64,000 bases of DNA, from contig NZ_JARFML010000029.1 in assembly GCF_029167105.1 (NCBI RefSeq), positions 1-64,000 of the forward strand, written 5' to 3'. Position 1 is the first letter of the stretch; each line of letters opens with the position of its first letter. Made by a program: the position numbers and the translations under genes. The notes under the pieces were generated by a model. The model made no database searches, had not been told where the DNA came from, and saw only the letters and a list, made by a program, of their open reading frames with translations. The DNA is from Bradyrhizobium yuanmingense (GTDB lineage: Bacteria; Pseudomonadota; Alphaproteobacteria; Rhizobiales; Xanthobacteraceae). Shown in pieces: positions 53,729 through 63,208 of the stretch.

Positions 53729-55378
53729 ATGAGTGAGCGACAGAATCCGTACAATATCGGCCTCGACAAGACGCAAGCCAATTATGTGCCGCTGAGCCCG
53801 CTGAGCTTCCTCGCGCGTAGCGCGGCGGTCTATCCCGATCACGTCAGCACGGTCTATGAAGGCCGCAGCTTCACCTGGGTGCAGACCTATGAGCGCTGCC
53901 GGCGGTTTGCCTCCTGGCTTTCGAGCAAGGGCATCGGCGTCGGCGACACCGTCGCGGCGATGCTGCCCAACATTCCCGCGATGAACGAGGCGCACTTCGC
54001 GGTGCCCATGACCGGCGCCGTGCTCAACGCGCTCAACATCCGTCTCGATGCGCCTTCGATCGCGTTCCAGCTCGATCATGGCGGCGCGAAAATCATCCTG
54101 GTCGATCCAGAGTTTTCAGGCGTCATCACTGCGGCCCTGGCGCAGATGACCGGCCCCAAGCCGCTGGTGGTCGACGTCGACGACGCATCGTTCAAGGGCG
54201 GCAAGCGCATCGGCGAGATCGAGTACGAGGCGGCCGTCGCCCAGGGCGATCCAGGCTTCGCGCCGATCACGCCGGGCGATGAATGGGACGCGATTGCGCT
54301 GAGCTACACCTCGGGCACGACGGGCAATCCCAAGGGCGTCGTCACCCATCATCGCGGCGCCTATCTGAACGCCGTCAGCAACATCCTCGCCGGCAATCTC
54401 GGCCAGCATCCGGTCTATCTCTGGACGCTGCCGATGTTCCACTGCAACGGCTGGTGCTTTCCCTGGACCATTGCGGCGGCCGCCGGCATCAATGTCTGCC
54501 TGCGCAAGGTCGAGCCGACCAGGATCTTCGAGCTGATCAAGCGCCACGGCGTCACCCACATGTGCGGCGCGCCGATCGTCTACAACACGCTGATCAACGC
54601 GCCCGATGCACCAAAGGGCGATGCGGCCCGCCGCGTCGTCGGCCTGATCGCGGGCGCAGCGCCGCCGGTCGCGGTGTTGGAAGGCGCCGAAAGCATCGGC
54701 ATCAAGCTGACACATGTCTACGGCCTGACCGAGGTCTACGGCCCCGCTTCCGTCTGCGCCGAGCAGCCGGGCTGGGATGACCTGCCCGCCGCCGAGCGCG
54801 CCCGCATGAAGCGCCGGCAGGGCGTGCCTTACCCGCTGCAGGAAGCCGTCACCGTGATCAATCCGCAAACGATGCAGCAGGTGCCGCGCGACGGCGAGAC
54901 CATCGGCGAGGTCATGTTCCGCGGCAACATCGTGATGAAGGGCTACCTGAAGAACGAGAAGGCGACGAAGGAAGCGTTCGAAAGCGGCTGGTTTCACACC
55001 GGCGATCTCGGCGTGCTCGACGAGCACGGCTACGTCATCATCAAGGACCGCTCCAAGGACATCATCATCTCCGGCGGCGAGAACATTTCCTCGGTCGAGG
55101 TCGAGGACGTCCTCTACAAGCACCCGGCCGTGCTGTTCGCGGCCGTGGTGGCAAAACCCGATCCGAAATGGGGTGAAGTGCCCTGCGCCTTCGTCGAACT
55201 GAAAGAGGGCGCCAGCGCCAGCGAGGCGGACATCATCGCCTTCTGCCGCAGCCAGATGTCCGGCTTCAAGACGCCGAAGGCGGTCGTGTTCGGGCCGATT
55301 CCGAAGACGTCCACGGGCAAGATTCAGAAATTCCTGCTGCGCAACGAGGTCGGCTCGGTGAAGGCGATCTCGGCCTGA
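53729..55378 (+). CDS. Acyl-CoA synthetase (AMP-forming)
   Basis: A 549-aa member of the ANL superfamily that activates carboxylic acids to CoA thioesters through an acyl-adenylate. P-loop YTSGTTGNPKGV (about 192-203), motif YGLTEVYGP, GWFHTGDLGVLDEHGYV, KDRSKDIIISGGENISS and the C-terminal catalytic Lys in KTSTGKIQKFLLR are intact. It resembles medium-chain and methylthiopropionyl-CoA (DmdB-like) ligases. AAGGAGG at 53716-53722 fixes the ATG at 53729, 21 bases after the TRAP permease, so the ligand of the transporter is probably its substrate. Confidence 0.92.
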   Translation: MSERQNPYNIGLDKTQANYVPLSPLSFLARSAAVYPDHVSTVYEGRSFTWVQTYERCRRFASWLSSKGIGVGDTVAAMLPNIPAMNEAHFAVPMTGAVLNALNIRLDAPSIAFQLDHGGAKIILVDPEFSGVITAALAQMTGPKPLVVDVDDASFKGGKRIGEIEYEAAVAQGDPGFAPITPGDEWDAIALSYTSGTTGNPKGVVTHHRGAYLNAVSNILAGNLGQHPVYLWTLPMFHCNGWCFPWTIAAAAGINVCLRKVEPTRIFELIKRHGVTHMCGAPIVYNTLINAPDAPKGDAARRVVGLIAGAAPPVAVLEGAESIGIKLTHVYGLTEVYGPASVCAEQPGWDDLPAAERARMKRRQGVPYPLQEAVTVINPQTMQQVPRDGETIGEVMFRGNIVMKGYLKNEKATKEAFESGWFHTGDLGVLDEHGYVIIKDRSKDIIISGGENISSVEVEDVLYKHPAVLFAAVVAKPDPKWGEVPCAFVELKEGASASEADIIAFCRSQMSGFKTPKAVVFGPIPKTSTGKIQKFLLRNEVGSVKAISA

Positions 55379-55432
55379 CCAGCGGCCAAAGAATCTTCCG
55401 CCCGCCCACGGCGGGCGGAAGCTCTCTCATCT

Positions 55433-56410
55433 TCACATCTTCTTGTAGGCGTCGAGCACCGCCTGACCGTCGGCGCCTGCCTTCTTCAGCCAGTCGGCCG
55501 TGAGCTGGTCGCCGATCTTCTGGAAGCCGGCCTTCAGTGCCGGGCTCGGCGGCTCGACGGTCATGCCTTTGGCCTTGAGCTGACCGAGGTACCAATTGGC
55601 CTTCTCTTCCCAAGCCTTCCAGCCGCGCGTCTCCGCGGTGGCGGCGGCCTTCAGGATGGCTTCCTGGGTCGGCTTGTCGAGCGCCTCGAAGGCAGCCTTA
55701 TTGACGAAGGTGTAGTTCTTCGGAATCCAGGCCTGCACGTCATAGAAGTATTTGAGCGACTCCCACGCCTTCGAATCGTAGCCGGTGCCGCCCGACGACA
55801 TGAAGGAGTTCACCACGCCGGTCGCCAACGCCTGTGGCAGTTCCGCAGCCTGGATCGTGACCGATTGCGCGCCGACCAGTTCGCCGATCCGCGCGGTCCC
55901 GACATTGTAGGCGCGCCACTTCAGACCCTTCATGTCCTCGATCGTGGCCAGCGGCTTGTTGACGTAGACGCCCTGCGGTGCCCACGGCACCACGAACAGC
56001 AGCTTGAGACCTTGCGCGTCGAGCTTCTTGGCGATCGCAGGCTTGGAGGCCTGATACAGCTTCGTCGCCTCGGGGAAGCTGGTCGCGAGGAACGGCACGA
56101 CGTCGACGCCGAAGATCGGGTCTTCGTTCTCGTGGATCGACAGCAGCACCTCACCCATCTGCGCCTGCCCGGTCACCACGGCGCGCTTGATGTCAGGCGC
56201 CTTGAACAGCGAGGCGCCCGGATGAACCGTGATCTGGAGCTTGCCCGAGGTGGCGGCTTCGACGTCCTTGGCGAACGCGACCAGGTTTTCGGAGTGCGGA
56301 TTGTCCGCAGGATACGCTGCCGGCAGATTCCATTTGCTCTGAGCCAAGGCAGGTGTCGCGGCCAGCACAACGCCGGCAATCAAGGATGCGTGGAATAAAC
56401 GAGACATCAT
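55433..56410 (-). CDS. TRAP transporter substrate-binding protein DctP (second system)
   Basis: A 325-aa periplasmic solute receptor with a Sec signal peptide (LFHASLIAGVVLAATPALAQ). DctP landmarks are YPADNPHSENLVAFAKDVE, VHPGASLFKAPDIKRAVVTGQAQMGEVLL and LKWRAYNVGTARIGELVGAQ, the last holding the carboxylate-binding Arg. It is only distantly similar to the other DctP in the window. Start 56410 or 56407 (adjacent ATGs) follows GGAG. It lies after dctM and dctQ, so gene order is dctQ-dctM-dctP on the minus strand. Confidence 0.92.
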   Translation of the reverse strand: MMSRLFHASLIAGVVLAATPALAQSKWNLPAAYPADNPHSENLVAFAKDVEAATSGKLQITVHPGASLFKAPDIKRAVVTGQAQMGEVLLSIHENEDPIFGVDVVPFLATSFPEATKLYQASKPAIAKKLDAQGLKLLFVVPWAPQGVYVNKPLATIEDMKGLKWRAYNVGTARIGELVGAQSVTIQAAELPQALATGVVNSFMSSGGTGYDSKAWESLKYFYDVQAWIPKNYTFVNKAAFEALDKPTQEAILKAAATAETRGWKAWEEKANWYLGQLKAKGMTVEPPSPALKAGFQKIGDQLTADWLKKAGADGQAVLDAYKKM

Positions 56411-56449
56411 CGGACTTCTCCTCACAGTCGATCTAGAGAACGGGTACGC

Positions 56450-57763
56450 TCAGTCTGGGAAGGCGAGCTTCGGCAGGAACATCACGATCTGCGGATACTC
56501 CGTGATGATGAACACGGCGACCAGCAGCAACACGAAGAACGGAAACGCCGCCCGCGCAACCGTAAAGGTATCGCGGCCGCTCATGTTCTGGAGCACGAAC
56601 AGGTTGAAGCCGACCGGCGGCGTGATCTGCGCCATTTCGACGTGGATGATCAGATAGACGCCGAACCAGACCAGGTCGAGGCCGGCCTGCCTGACCATGG
56701 GCAGCACGATGACGGCGGTCAGAACGATCATCGAGATTCCGTCGATCAGGCACCCCAGGATGATGTACATGATGCTCAGATACAGCGCGAGCATGCTCGG
56801 CGTGAGCTGCTGGCCCTGGACCCAGGTGGCGAGCGCGGCCGGAATGCCCGTATAGGCCATCGCCGCCGTGGTGTAGGCCGCGCCTGCCAGGATCAGCATG
56901 ATCATGCAAGTCAGGCGCGTCGCGCTCATGACGCTCTCGAGGAAATTCTTGCGCGTGAGCGTGCCGCTCCACCAGGCCAGCAGCAGCGCACCGGAAACGC
57001 CCCAGGCCGCGCATTCCGTCGCCGTCGCAAAGCCGAGAACGAGCGACAGGAACACCGCCAGGATCAGCAGCAGGCAGGGCGCGAGCTTGGCGGACTCGCG
57101 CAGCTTCTGCCGGAGGGGCATCGGCGGATCGCGCGGCGGAATCTTCGTGGGGTTGAGCAGCGACCAGATGATGATGTAGCCGGAATAGAGCGCTATCACG
57201 AGCAGCCCCGGCAGGAAGCCGCCGAGGAACACTTGAAGCACGGAGACGTTCGCCGTGACAGCATAGACCACCATCGGAATCGACGGCGGGATCAGCAGGC
57301 CGAGCGTGCCCGAGCCGGCCAGCGATCCGAGGCTCAGGCCCTTGTCATAGCCGCGCTTGTCGAGTTCCGGCAGCGCGATCTTGCCGATGGTCGCGCAGGT
57401 CGCCGCCGACGAGCCCGACACCGCCGCGAAGATGCCGCAGCCGATCACGTTCACATGTGTCAGCCGTCCCGGCAGCCACTGCACCCAGGGCGACAGGCCG
57501 CGGAACATTTCCTCCGACAATTTGGTGCGGAAGAGAATCTCTCCCATCCAGATGAACAACGGCAGCGCCGCCAGCGTCCAGGATGAGCTCGCGCTCCAGG
57601 TGGTGGTCGCAAGGACGGTGCCGAGCGGCAGGCCCGTGGTGAGCGCCATCGCCACGAAGCCGACCAGCCCGAGCGAGACCGCGATCCAGACGCCGCTTCC
57701 CAGCAGCAGGATCATGACGCCGAGCAGGACGAACGACAGCTCGATCATGCCGAGATTGGCCAT
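56450..57763 (-). CDS. TRAP transporter large permease DctM
   Basis: A 437-aa inner-membrane permease with about 12 helices. Typical segments are SSWTLAALPLFIWMGEIL, AAVSGSSAATCATIGKIALPEL, GSGTLGLLIPPSIPMVVYA and HVEMAQITPPVGFNLFVLQ. ATG 57763 lies two bases after the dctQ stop; a longer frame upstream is a shadow of dctQ. It works with the DctQ and DctP encoded on either side. Confidence 0.93.
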   Translation of the reverse strand: MANLGMIELSFVLLGVMILLLGSGVWIAVSLGLVGFVAMALTTGLPLGTVLATTTWSASSSWTLAALPLFIWMGEILFRTKLSEEMFRGLSPWVQWLPGRLTHVNVIGCGIFAAVSGSSAATCATIGKIALPELDKRGYDKGLSLGSLAGSGTLGLLIPPSIPMVVYAVTANVSVLQVFLGGFLPGLLVIALYSGYIIIWSLLNPTKIPPRDPPMPLRQKLRESAKLAPCLLLILAVFLSLVLGFATATECAAWGVSGALLLAWWSGTLTRKNFLESVMSATRLTCMIMLILAGAAYTTAAMAYTGIPAALATWVQGQQLTPSMLALYLSIMYIILGCLIDGISMIVLTAVIVLPMVRQAGLDLVWFGVYLIIHVEMAQITPPVGFNLFVLQNMSGRDTFTVARAAFPFFVLLLVAVFIITEYPQIVMFLPKLAFPD

Positions 57764-57765
57764 GG

Positions 57766-58359
57766 TCAGCCCCCGCCGCCCTGCGAGATGCGCTCGACAA
57801 ACTCTTCCGGAGTTTCGTCGGGCGAGCCCTTCTCGTAGCTCGGACGGTTGCCTGCAATGACGTTGACCATCTCGTCGATCAGCGCGATCGAGAGGATCAC
57901 GAGGCCGCCGGCGAAGCCGAGCTGGGGAATCCAGAGCGGAAGCGCGACCACGCCCTGCGCCACGTCGTTGAAGCGCCAGGAATCGTAGGTCATCTGCACA
58001 GCATGACGGGTGAAGTAGAGAATGAAGGCAGCGGCAATACCGAGCGCCACGACCTCCGCGATCTGCTTGGTCCGTCCGCGCAAACGCTCCAGCAGCAGGC
58101 CGACCCGGATCATCTCTCCGCGCTTGAAGGTGTGAGCGAGGCCGAGGAACGCCATCGCGGCCATGCACCAGGACGCAAAATCATCGCCCGCGGGAATGTT
58201 GAGCGCAAACTGACGCCCGACCGACATGATCATCATAATTGCGAAGATCGCGACCAGGAAGACGCCCGCGGCATAGCCCGCGCCGAGATAAAGGAGGTCC
58301 AGAGCGCGTCGCACCGGTCCTTGAGTCGCTACATCGTCCTCTGCCAACGCAATCCCCAT
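57766..58359 (-). CDS. TRAP transporter small permease DctQ
   Basis: A 197-aa protein with four membrane helices (about residues 20-45, 60-80, 105-125 and 145-165). It has the DctQ core VGRQFALNIPAGDDFASWCMAAMAFLGLAHTFKRGEMIRVGL. The C-terminus is charged. First gene of the operon; the start at 58359 is preferred over a longer frame by 11 residues because the extra residues look unrelated to the family. Confidence 0.88.
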   Translation of the reverse strand: MGIALAEDDVATQGPVRRALDLLYLGAGYAAGVFLVAIFAIMMIMSVGRQFALNIPAGDDFASWCMAAMAFLGLAHTFKRGEMIRVGLLLERLRGRTKQIAEVVALGIAAAFILYFTRHAVQMTYDSWRFNDVAQGVVALPLWIPQLGFAGGLVILSIALIDEMVNVIAGNRPSYEKGSPDETPEEFVERISQGGGG

Positions 58360-58520
58360 CTCACACGCGGCGATTCGACCGACCGATTGCACTTGGGTAG
58401 TGCCGGTTCCGTTTTGAATATCGCCCTGCCCAGCGCCTGTCTTTCAGACGTTAGATCAACATGATGGGGCCGACGCAAGCAAGGTCTATGCCGGCTGGCC
58501 GCAGAATTTCCACCGCGGGT

Positions 58521-59318
58521 TTAGTGCGTCTCCAGCCGCAGCCCGTCATAGGCTGGCACCACGCCAGGGGGCAGCGACTGCCGGATGACCTCATAGTCGA
58601 CGTCGGCGGTCATGTTGGTGATGACCGCGCGCTTCGGCTTGAAGCGCTCGATCCAGGACAGCGCATCGTTGATACTGAAATGGCTGACATGGCCAGTGTA
58701 GCGCAGGCCGTCGACGATCCAGAGATCGAGATTCTCCAGCGCCCCCCAGCTCTCGCGCGGGATGTCGTTGAGATCAGGCGTATAGGCCGCATCCCCGATG
58801 CGGTAACCGAGGGCGGGAATGTTGCCGTGCTGCACCAGAAAGGCGGTCAGCGTCACCGCGCCGCCCTTCCCCAGAATGGTCTGGCTTTCCCCCGCCTCGA
58901 TCGAATGCCGCGTCAGGATCGGCGGATAATCGCTGCCCTCGGGCGAGATGAAGCAATAGGAGAACCGCGACAGGATGTCCTTGGCGGTCGACTGGTTGAA
59001 ATAGGTCGGAATGCGCCGGCGCATGTGCATAACGACCGAGCGCAGATCATCCATGCCGTGAGTCTGGTCCGCATGCTCGTGCGTCAGGAACACCGCGTCG
59101 ATGTGGTCGACATTGGTCGAGAGCAATTGTTCGCGCAGGTCCGGCGAGGTGTCGATCAGGATGCGTGTCGTGCCGTGCTCGGACGTCCGTTCGACCAGCA
59201 GCGAGCAGCGCCGGCGGCGGTTCTTGGGATTGTTGGGATCACAGGCGCCCCAGCCGAGCGCCGGGCGCGGCACGCCGGCGGAGGAGCCGCAGCCCAGGAT
59301 CGTCAGCGTCAGCGTCAT
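58521..59318 (-). CDS. MBL-fold metallo-hydrolase (PhnP-like)
   Basis: A 265-aa metallo-beta-lactamase-fold hydrolase. It starts LTLTILGCGSSAGVPRPALGWGAC, typical of the PhnP/RNase Z-like group. The metal motif is FLTHEHADQTHGMDD, with further ligands His in QHGNIPALG and Asp in LWIVDGLRY. PhnP acts on cyclic phosphodiesters, but no phn genes are near, so the substrate is unknown. It follows tatD by 13 bases in what looks like one minus-strand operon. Confidence 0.9.
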   Translation of the reverse strand: MTLTLTILGCGSSAGVPRPALGWGACDPNNPKNRRRRCSLLVERTSEHGTTRILIDTSPDLREQLLSTNVDHIDAVFLTHEHADQTHGMDDLRSVVMHMRRRIPTYFNQSTAKDILSRFSYCFISPEGSDYPPILTRHSIEAGESQTILGKGGAVTLTAFLVQHGNIPALGYRIGDAAYTPDLNDIPRESWGALENLDLWIVDGLRYTGHVSHFSINDALSWIERFKPKRAVITNMTADVDYEVIRQSLPPGVVPAYDGLRLETH

Positions 59319-59331
59319 GTGGCTCCCAGTC

Positions 59332-60108
59332 TCAAGCCTTCACCTTCGAGAACAGGCGGAAGAAGTTTTCGCTGGTCTGACGCGAGATCTCGTCAAGCGA
59401 CACGCCGCGCGTCTCGGCGAGCACTTTTGCGACCTCGACCACGTAGGCCGGCTCGTTGCGCTTGCCCCGAAACCTGCCGGGCGCAAGATAGGGCGAGTCT
59501 GTTTCGACCAGAATACGGTCGGGCGGCAGTTCGGCTGCGATCGCGCGTAAGGCCTCCGATTTCTTGAAGGTCAGGATTCCCGTGAAGCCGATAGAGAGCC
59601 CGAGCGACACCGCCTTCAGTGCCAGCTCGCGCCCGCCCGTGTAACAATGGAGCACGGCGCGAAACGATCCCTTTGCGGCCTCCTCTTCCAGGATGCGCGC
59701 GCAATCCTCGTCGGCCTCGCGGGTATGGATCACCAGCGGCAGGCCGGTGGCGCGGGCGGCGGCGATGTGGGCGCGAAAGCCCCTCGCCTGCGCCTCCGGC
59801 GAGCCGTTGTCGTAGAAATAATCGAGCCCGGCCTCGCCGAGCGCGACGACCTTGGGATGCTGGGTCAGCGCAATCAGCTCATCCGGCGCGATGCCGTCCT
59901 CCTCGTCCGCATGATGCGGATGGGTGCCGACCGAGCAATAGACGTCGTCATAGCGCTCCGCGATGGCGAGCAGGTCCTGCAGCCGCCGGACCCGCGTCGA
60001 GATCGTGACCATGCGGGCGATGCCGGCGGCTCGCGCCCGCGACACGATCCCGTCGAGATCTTCCGCAAAGTCCGGAAAATCCAGATGGCAATGACTGTCG
60101 ACCAGCAT
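59332..60108 (-). CDS. TatD-family metal-dependent hydrolase
   Basis: A 258-aa TIM-barrel hydrolase of the TatD DNase family. It starts MLVDSHCHLDFPDFAEDLD with the metal HxH. GTHPHHADEED, GEAGLDYFYDNGSPEAQ, LPLVIHTREADEDC, HCYTGG and VETDSPYLAPGRFRGKRNEP follow. Start 60108 is given by the invariant DSHCHLD; a 100-residue longer frame is a metG shadow. metG-tatD-MBL is an order I recall from alphaproteobacteria. Confidence 0.93.
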   Translation of the reverse strand: MLVDSHCHLDFPDFAEDLDGIVSRARAAGIARMVTISTRVRRLQDLLAIAERYDDVYCSVGTHPHHADEEDGIAPDELIALTQHPKVVALGEAGLDYFYDNGSPEAQARGFRAHIAAARATGLPLVIHTREADEDCARILEEEAAKGSFRAVLHCYTGGRELALKAVSLGLSIGFTGILTFKKSEALRAIAAELPPDRILVETDSPYLAPGRFRGKRNEPAYVVEVAKVLAETRGVSLDEISRQTSENFFRLFSKVKA

Positions 60109-60121
60109 CGTGCGAACGCCT

Positions 60122-62056
60122 TCAGGCCGCAGGCTCGACGTAGCGCGGGAACGCCGGCATCGGCGCCGGCAGCGTCGAACCGGGCGCGATGCGCTTGGCG
60201 CCGCCGAGCATGTCAAAATTGCGCTCGGCTTCGGGGATGCCGAGGCTGTCGAGCAGCTTGCCGGAGGCGGTCGGCATCGCGGGCTGAGCCAGGATCGCGA
60301 TCTGGCGCACCACCTCGGCGGTGACGTAGAGCACCGTCTTCTGCCTGGCCGGATCCGTTTTGGCGAGCGCCCACGGCGCCTCGCCCGCAAAATAGCGGTT
60401 GGCTTCCGCAACCACGGCCCAAACGGCGTTGAGCCATTGATGGATCTGCTGCGCCGCCATGGCCTCGCGCGAGGCCGCGATCATGCCGTCGGCCATCGCC
60501 AGGATCGCCTTGTCGTTGTCGCTGAACTCGCCGGGCTCGGGCAGCACGCCGCCGAGCTGTTTTGCGATCATCGACAGCGAGCGCTGCGCGAGATTGCCGA
60601 GATCGTTGGCGAGATCGGCATTGATGCGCGCGACGATCGCCTCGTGGTTGTAATTGCCGTCCTGGCCGAACGGCACCTCGCGCAGGAAGAAGTAGCGCAA
60701 CTGGTCGACGCCGTATTGGTCGGCGAGGTTGAAGGGATCGACGGTGTTGCCGACCGACTTCGACATCTTCTCGCCCCTGTTGAACAGGAAGCCGTGGGCA
60801 TAGACCCGCTTCGGCAGCGGGATGCCCGCCGACAAAAGGAAGGCCGGCCAATACACCGCATGGAAGCGGATGATGTCTTTGCCGATGACGTGCACGTCGG
60901 CCGGCCAATAGCGCCAGTTCCTGTCGCTCTCATCGGGGAAGCCGACGCCGGTGATGTAGTTGGTCAGCGCATCGACCCAGACATACATCACGTGCTCTTC
61001 GTCGCCGGGCACCTTCACGCCCCAATCGAAGGTGGTGCGCGAGATCGAGAGATCGCGCAGGCCGCCCTTGACGAAGCTCACGACCTCGTTCTTGCGAGAG
61101 TCCGGCCCGATGAAGTCAGGCTGATCCGCATAGAGCTTGAGCAGCTTGTCCTGGTACGCCGACAAGCGGAAGAAATAGCTCTTCTCCTCCACCCATTCCA
61201 CCGGCGTGCCCTGCGGCCCCAAGCGCACGCCATCGTCGTTCACGCGCGTCTCGTCCTCGGCGTAATAGGCCTCGTCACGGACCGAGTACCAGCCCGAATA
61301 GGTGTCGGCGTAGATGTCGCCATTCACTTCCATGCGCCGCCAGATCTCCTGGCTGGAGCGGTGATGCTGCTCCTCGGTGGTGCGGATGAAGCGGTCGAAC
61401 GACACGTCCAGCCGCTCGTCCATCTCTTTGAACCGGCCGGCATTGCGCGTCGCGAGCGCGGCGGTGGACATGCCCTCGCTCGCCGCTGTCTGAATCATCT
61501 TCTGGCCGTGCTCGTCGGTGCCGGTCAAAAAGAACACATCCTTGCCGTCGAGCCGCGCAAAGCGCGCCAGCGCGTCGGTCGCGATCGCCTCATAGGCATG
61601 ACCGATATGCGGGCTGCCGTTGGGATAGGCGATCGCGGTGGTGATGTAGAAGACGTTGTCGCGCGGGGCGGCGACCGCAGGCGCGGCAGCTTGCGGAGAA
61701 GCGACGGGCTTCGGCGCGCGCGGAGCCTTTGACTTCGGCGCCGTTGGCTTCACAGGCGCGACGGGAGTCGGTGCGGCGGTCACGGCAGGCGCAGCCGCCT
61801 TTTTCGCGACCTTCTTCGCCGGAGCCTTGGAGGGCTTTTTGGCAGCCTTCTTCACCGCCTTCTTGGCGACGACCTGCTTCTTCGCGGCGCCCTTCTTCAC
61901 GCTCTTCTTGACGGCAGCCTTCTTGGTCTTCTTGACCTTCTTGGCAGCTTTGGCCGCGCGCGCCTTGGCCTTTTTCGCGGCTTTCTTGACGGCCTTCTTC
62001 GCAGCCTTCTTGCCGCTCTTGCGTTTGAGGGATTTCTTAGCTCGCGTTGCCACCAC
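60122..62056 (-). CDS. metG: Methionyl-tRNA synthetase with histone-H1-like N-terminal extension
   Basis: A class I synthetase charging tRNA-Met, 644 aa. The catalytic core starts only at about residue 132 (RDNVFYITTAIAYPNGSPHIGHA), with HIGH at 150-153 and KMSKS in RGEKMSKSVGN near 430. Residues 1-88 are Lys/Ala repeats (KKAAKKAVKKAAKK-type, H1-like) and 89-131 a Pro/Ala linker. No ATG, GTG or TTG fits a start right before the core, since the nearby Val codons are GTC, so the extension appears to be translated. The tail may bind tRNA or nucleic acid. It lacks the C-terminal EMAP-like domain and, as far as I see, the zinc-knuckle cysteines. Confidence 0.95.
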   Translation of the reverse strand: MVATRAKKSLKRKSGKKAAKKAVKKAAKKAKARAAKAAKKVKKTKKAAVKKSVKKGAAKKQVVAKKAVKKAAKKPSKAPAKKVAKKAAAPAVTAAPTPVAPVKPTAPKSKAPRAPKPVASPQAAAPAVAAPRDNVFYITTAIAYPNGSPHIGHAYEAIATDALARFARLDGKDVFFLTGTDEHGQKMIQTAASEGMSTAALATRNAGRFKEMDERLDVSFDRFIRTTEEQHHRSSQEIWRRMEVNGDIYADTYSGWYSVRDEAYYAEDETRVNDDGVRLGPQGTPVEWVEEKSYFFRLSAYQDKLLKLYADQPDFIGPDSRKNEVVSFVKGGLRDLSISRTTFDWGVKVPGDEEHVMYVWVDALTNYITGVGFPDESDRNWRYWPADVHVIGKDIIRFHAVYWPAFLLSAGIPLPKRVYAHGFLFNRGEKMSKSVGNTVDPFNLADQYGVDQLRYFFLREVPFGQDGNYNHEAIVARINADLANDLGNLAQRSLSMIAKQLGGVLPEPGEFSDNDKAILAMADGMIAASREAMAAQQIHQWLNAVWAVVAEANRYFAGEAPWALAKTDPARQKTVLYVTAEVVRQIAILAQPAMPTASGKLLDSLGIPEAERNFDMLGGAKRIAPGSTLPAPMPAFPRYVEPAA

Positions 62057-62116
62057 GAATTCCTTTACCGGCTTCTCGAATTTTGGAAACGGCTCGGCGT
62101 TCCGTTATTGTTTTGC

Positions 62117-62160
62117 GCATGATCTTTTCGGAAAACGCTGCGCACTTTTCCGGATCATGC
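62117..62160. repeat. Interspersed palindromic repeat, GCATGATC type
   Basis: GCATGATC (62117-62124), CGGAAAA/TTTTCCG inner arms and GGATCATGC at the right end make a nearly perfect 44-base hairpin. I recognise this as a third repeat class that is very common in Bradyrhizobium and Rhodopseudomonas. It ends one base before the holB 3' boundary and lies upstream of metG, so it may end holB transcription. Confidence 0.75.
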
Positions 62161-62161
62161 T

Positions 62162-63208
62162 TTAGCGCGTTGCGTCCGCCAGCCAGCCGAACACCGAGAA
62201 AACCAAGGGCTTTCGCTCCAGATTGTAGGTTTCGGTGTCGCGCGCGGCGCGGACGATCTTTTCCCATACCTCAGCTAGACGCGCAAGGCGCGGCAGGTTC
62301 TGGTTGGCATTGGCCTCATCTGCATGCAGGCGCTCCGCAATCCAGCGGTCGATGCCGTCGATGAAGGCCGCAAGCGCCACGCGGTCGCTGATGCCGAGCG
62401 AATCGCCGAGCGTGTGCAATTCGCGCGGATCGACCTGCGGCAGGCGCGCGAGCAGCGCCGCCGTGCGCTGCTGAAGCTTCAGGGCCTCGCCACCGAGCAA
62501 CGTCAGCGTCCGTGCGACGCTGCCCTCGGCGGCCTCGGCCGCCTCGCGCAGCGCGGCATCGTTCGGATCGAGCTCAGCCGCCGAAGCGGCGGCGCCGACC
62601 ACATCGTTCGTGGCGAGCGGCCGCAGGCGCAGCTTGCGGCAGCGCGACTGGATCGTGGCGAGCACCCGCGCGGGTGCGTGGCTCACCAGCAGGAACAGCG
62701 ATTGCTGCGGCGGCTCCTCGAGAATCTTCAGAAGCGCGTTGGCCGCGTTCGGATTGAGCTCGTCGACGGTGTCGACGATGCAGACGCGCCAGCCTTCGGC
62801 CGCGGCGGTCGAGCCGAAGAAACCGATCGTCTCGCGCGTCTCGTCCACGGTGATCACGGTGCGCATCACGCCGCGCTCGTTGGCGGTGCGCTCGAGCGTC
62901 AGCAGGCCGCCATGCGAGCCGGCCGCCACCTGCCGCGCCACGGCGTCGTCGTGATCGATCGCAAGGCTTTCGGCGCGCTGCACGGCCGGCGCCAGCGGCT
63001 GCGCATGGGCGAGCACGAAGCGCGCCATGCGATAGGCCACCGTCGCCTTGCCGATCCCCTGTGGCCCGCCGATCAGCCAGGCATGCGGAATGCGTCCGCT
63101 GCGATAGGCATCAAGCAGCGCGGCCTCCGCCTCGCGATGGCCGAACAGCTGCGACGTCTCGCGCGGATGCGGTATGGCGGTTTCGCGCTCGGCCTGACGC
63201 GGGCTCAT
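62162..63208 (-). CDS. holB: DNA polymerase III subunit delta prime
   Basis: A clamp-loader subunit, 348 aa. AAA+ features: HAWLIGGPQGIGKATVAYRMA (P-loop with GKA in place of GKT/S, as in non-hydrolysing delta prime), CIVDTVDELNPNAANALLKILEEPP and the SRC motif IQSRCRKL. Its ATG overlaps the tmk stop by four bases (63205-63208). A longer frame upstream is a tmk shadow. Confidence 0.93.
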   Translation of the reverse strand: MSPRQAERETAIPHPRETSQLFGHREAEAALLDAYRSGRIPHAWLIGGPQGIGKATVAYRMARFVLAHAQPLAPAVQRAESLAIDHDDAVARQVAAGSHGGLLTLERTANERGVMRTVITVDETRETIGFFGSTAAAEGWRVCIVDTVDELNPNAANALLKILEEPPQQSLFLLVSHAPARVLATIQSRCRKLRLRPLATNDVVGAAASAAELDPNDAALREAAEAAEGSVARTLTLLGGEALKLQQRTAALLARLPQVDPRELHTLGDSLGISDRVALAAFIDGIDRWIAERLHADEANANQNLPRLARLAEVWEKIVRAARDTETYNLERKPLVFSVFGWLADATR

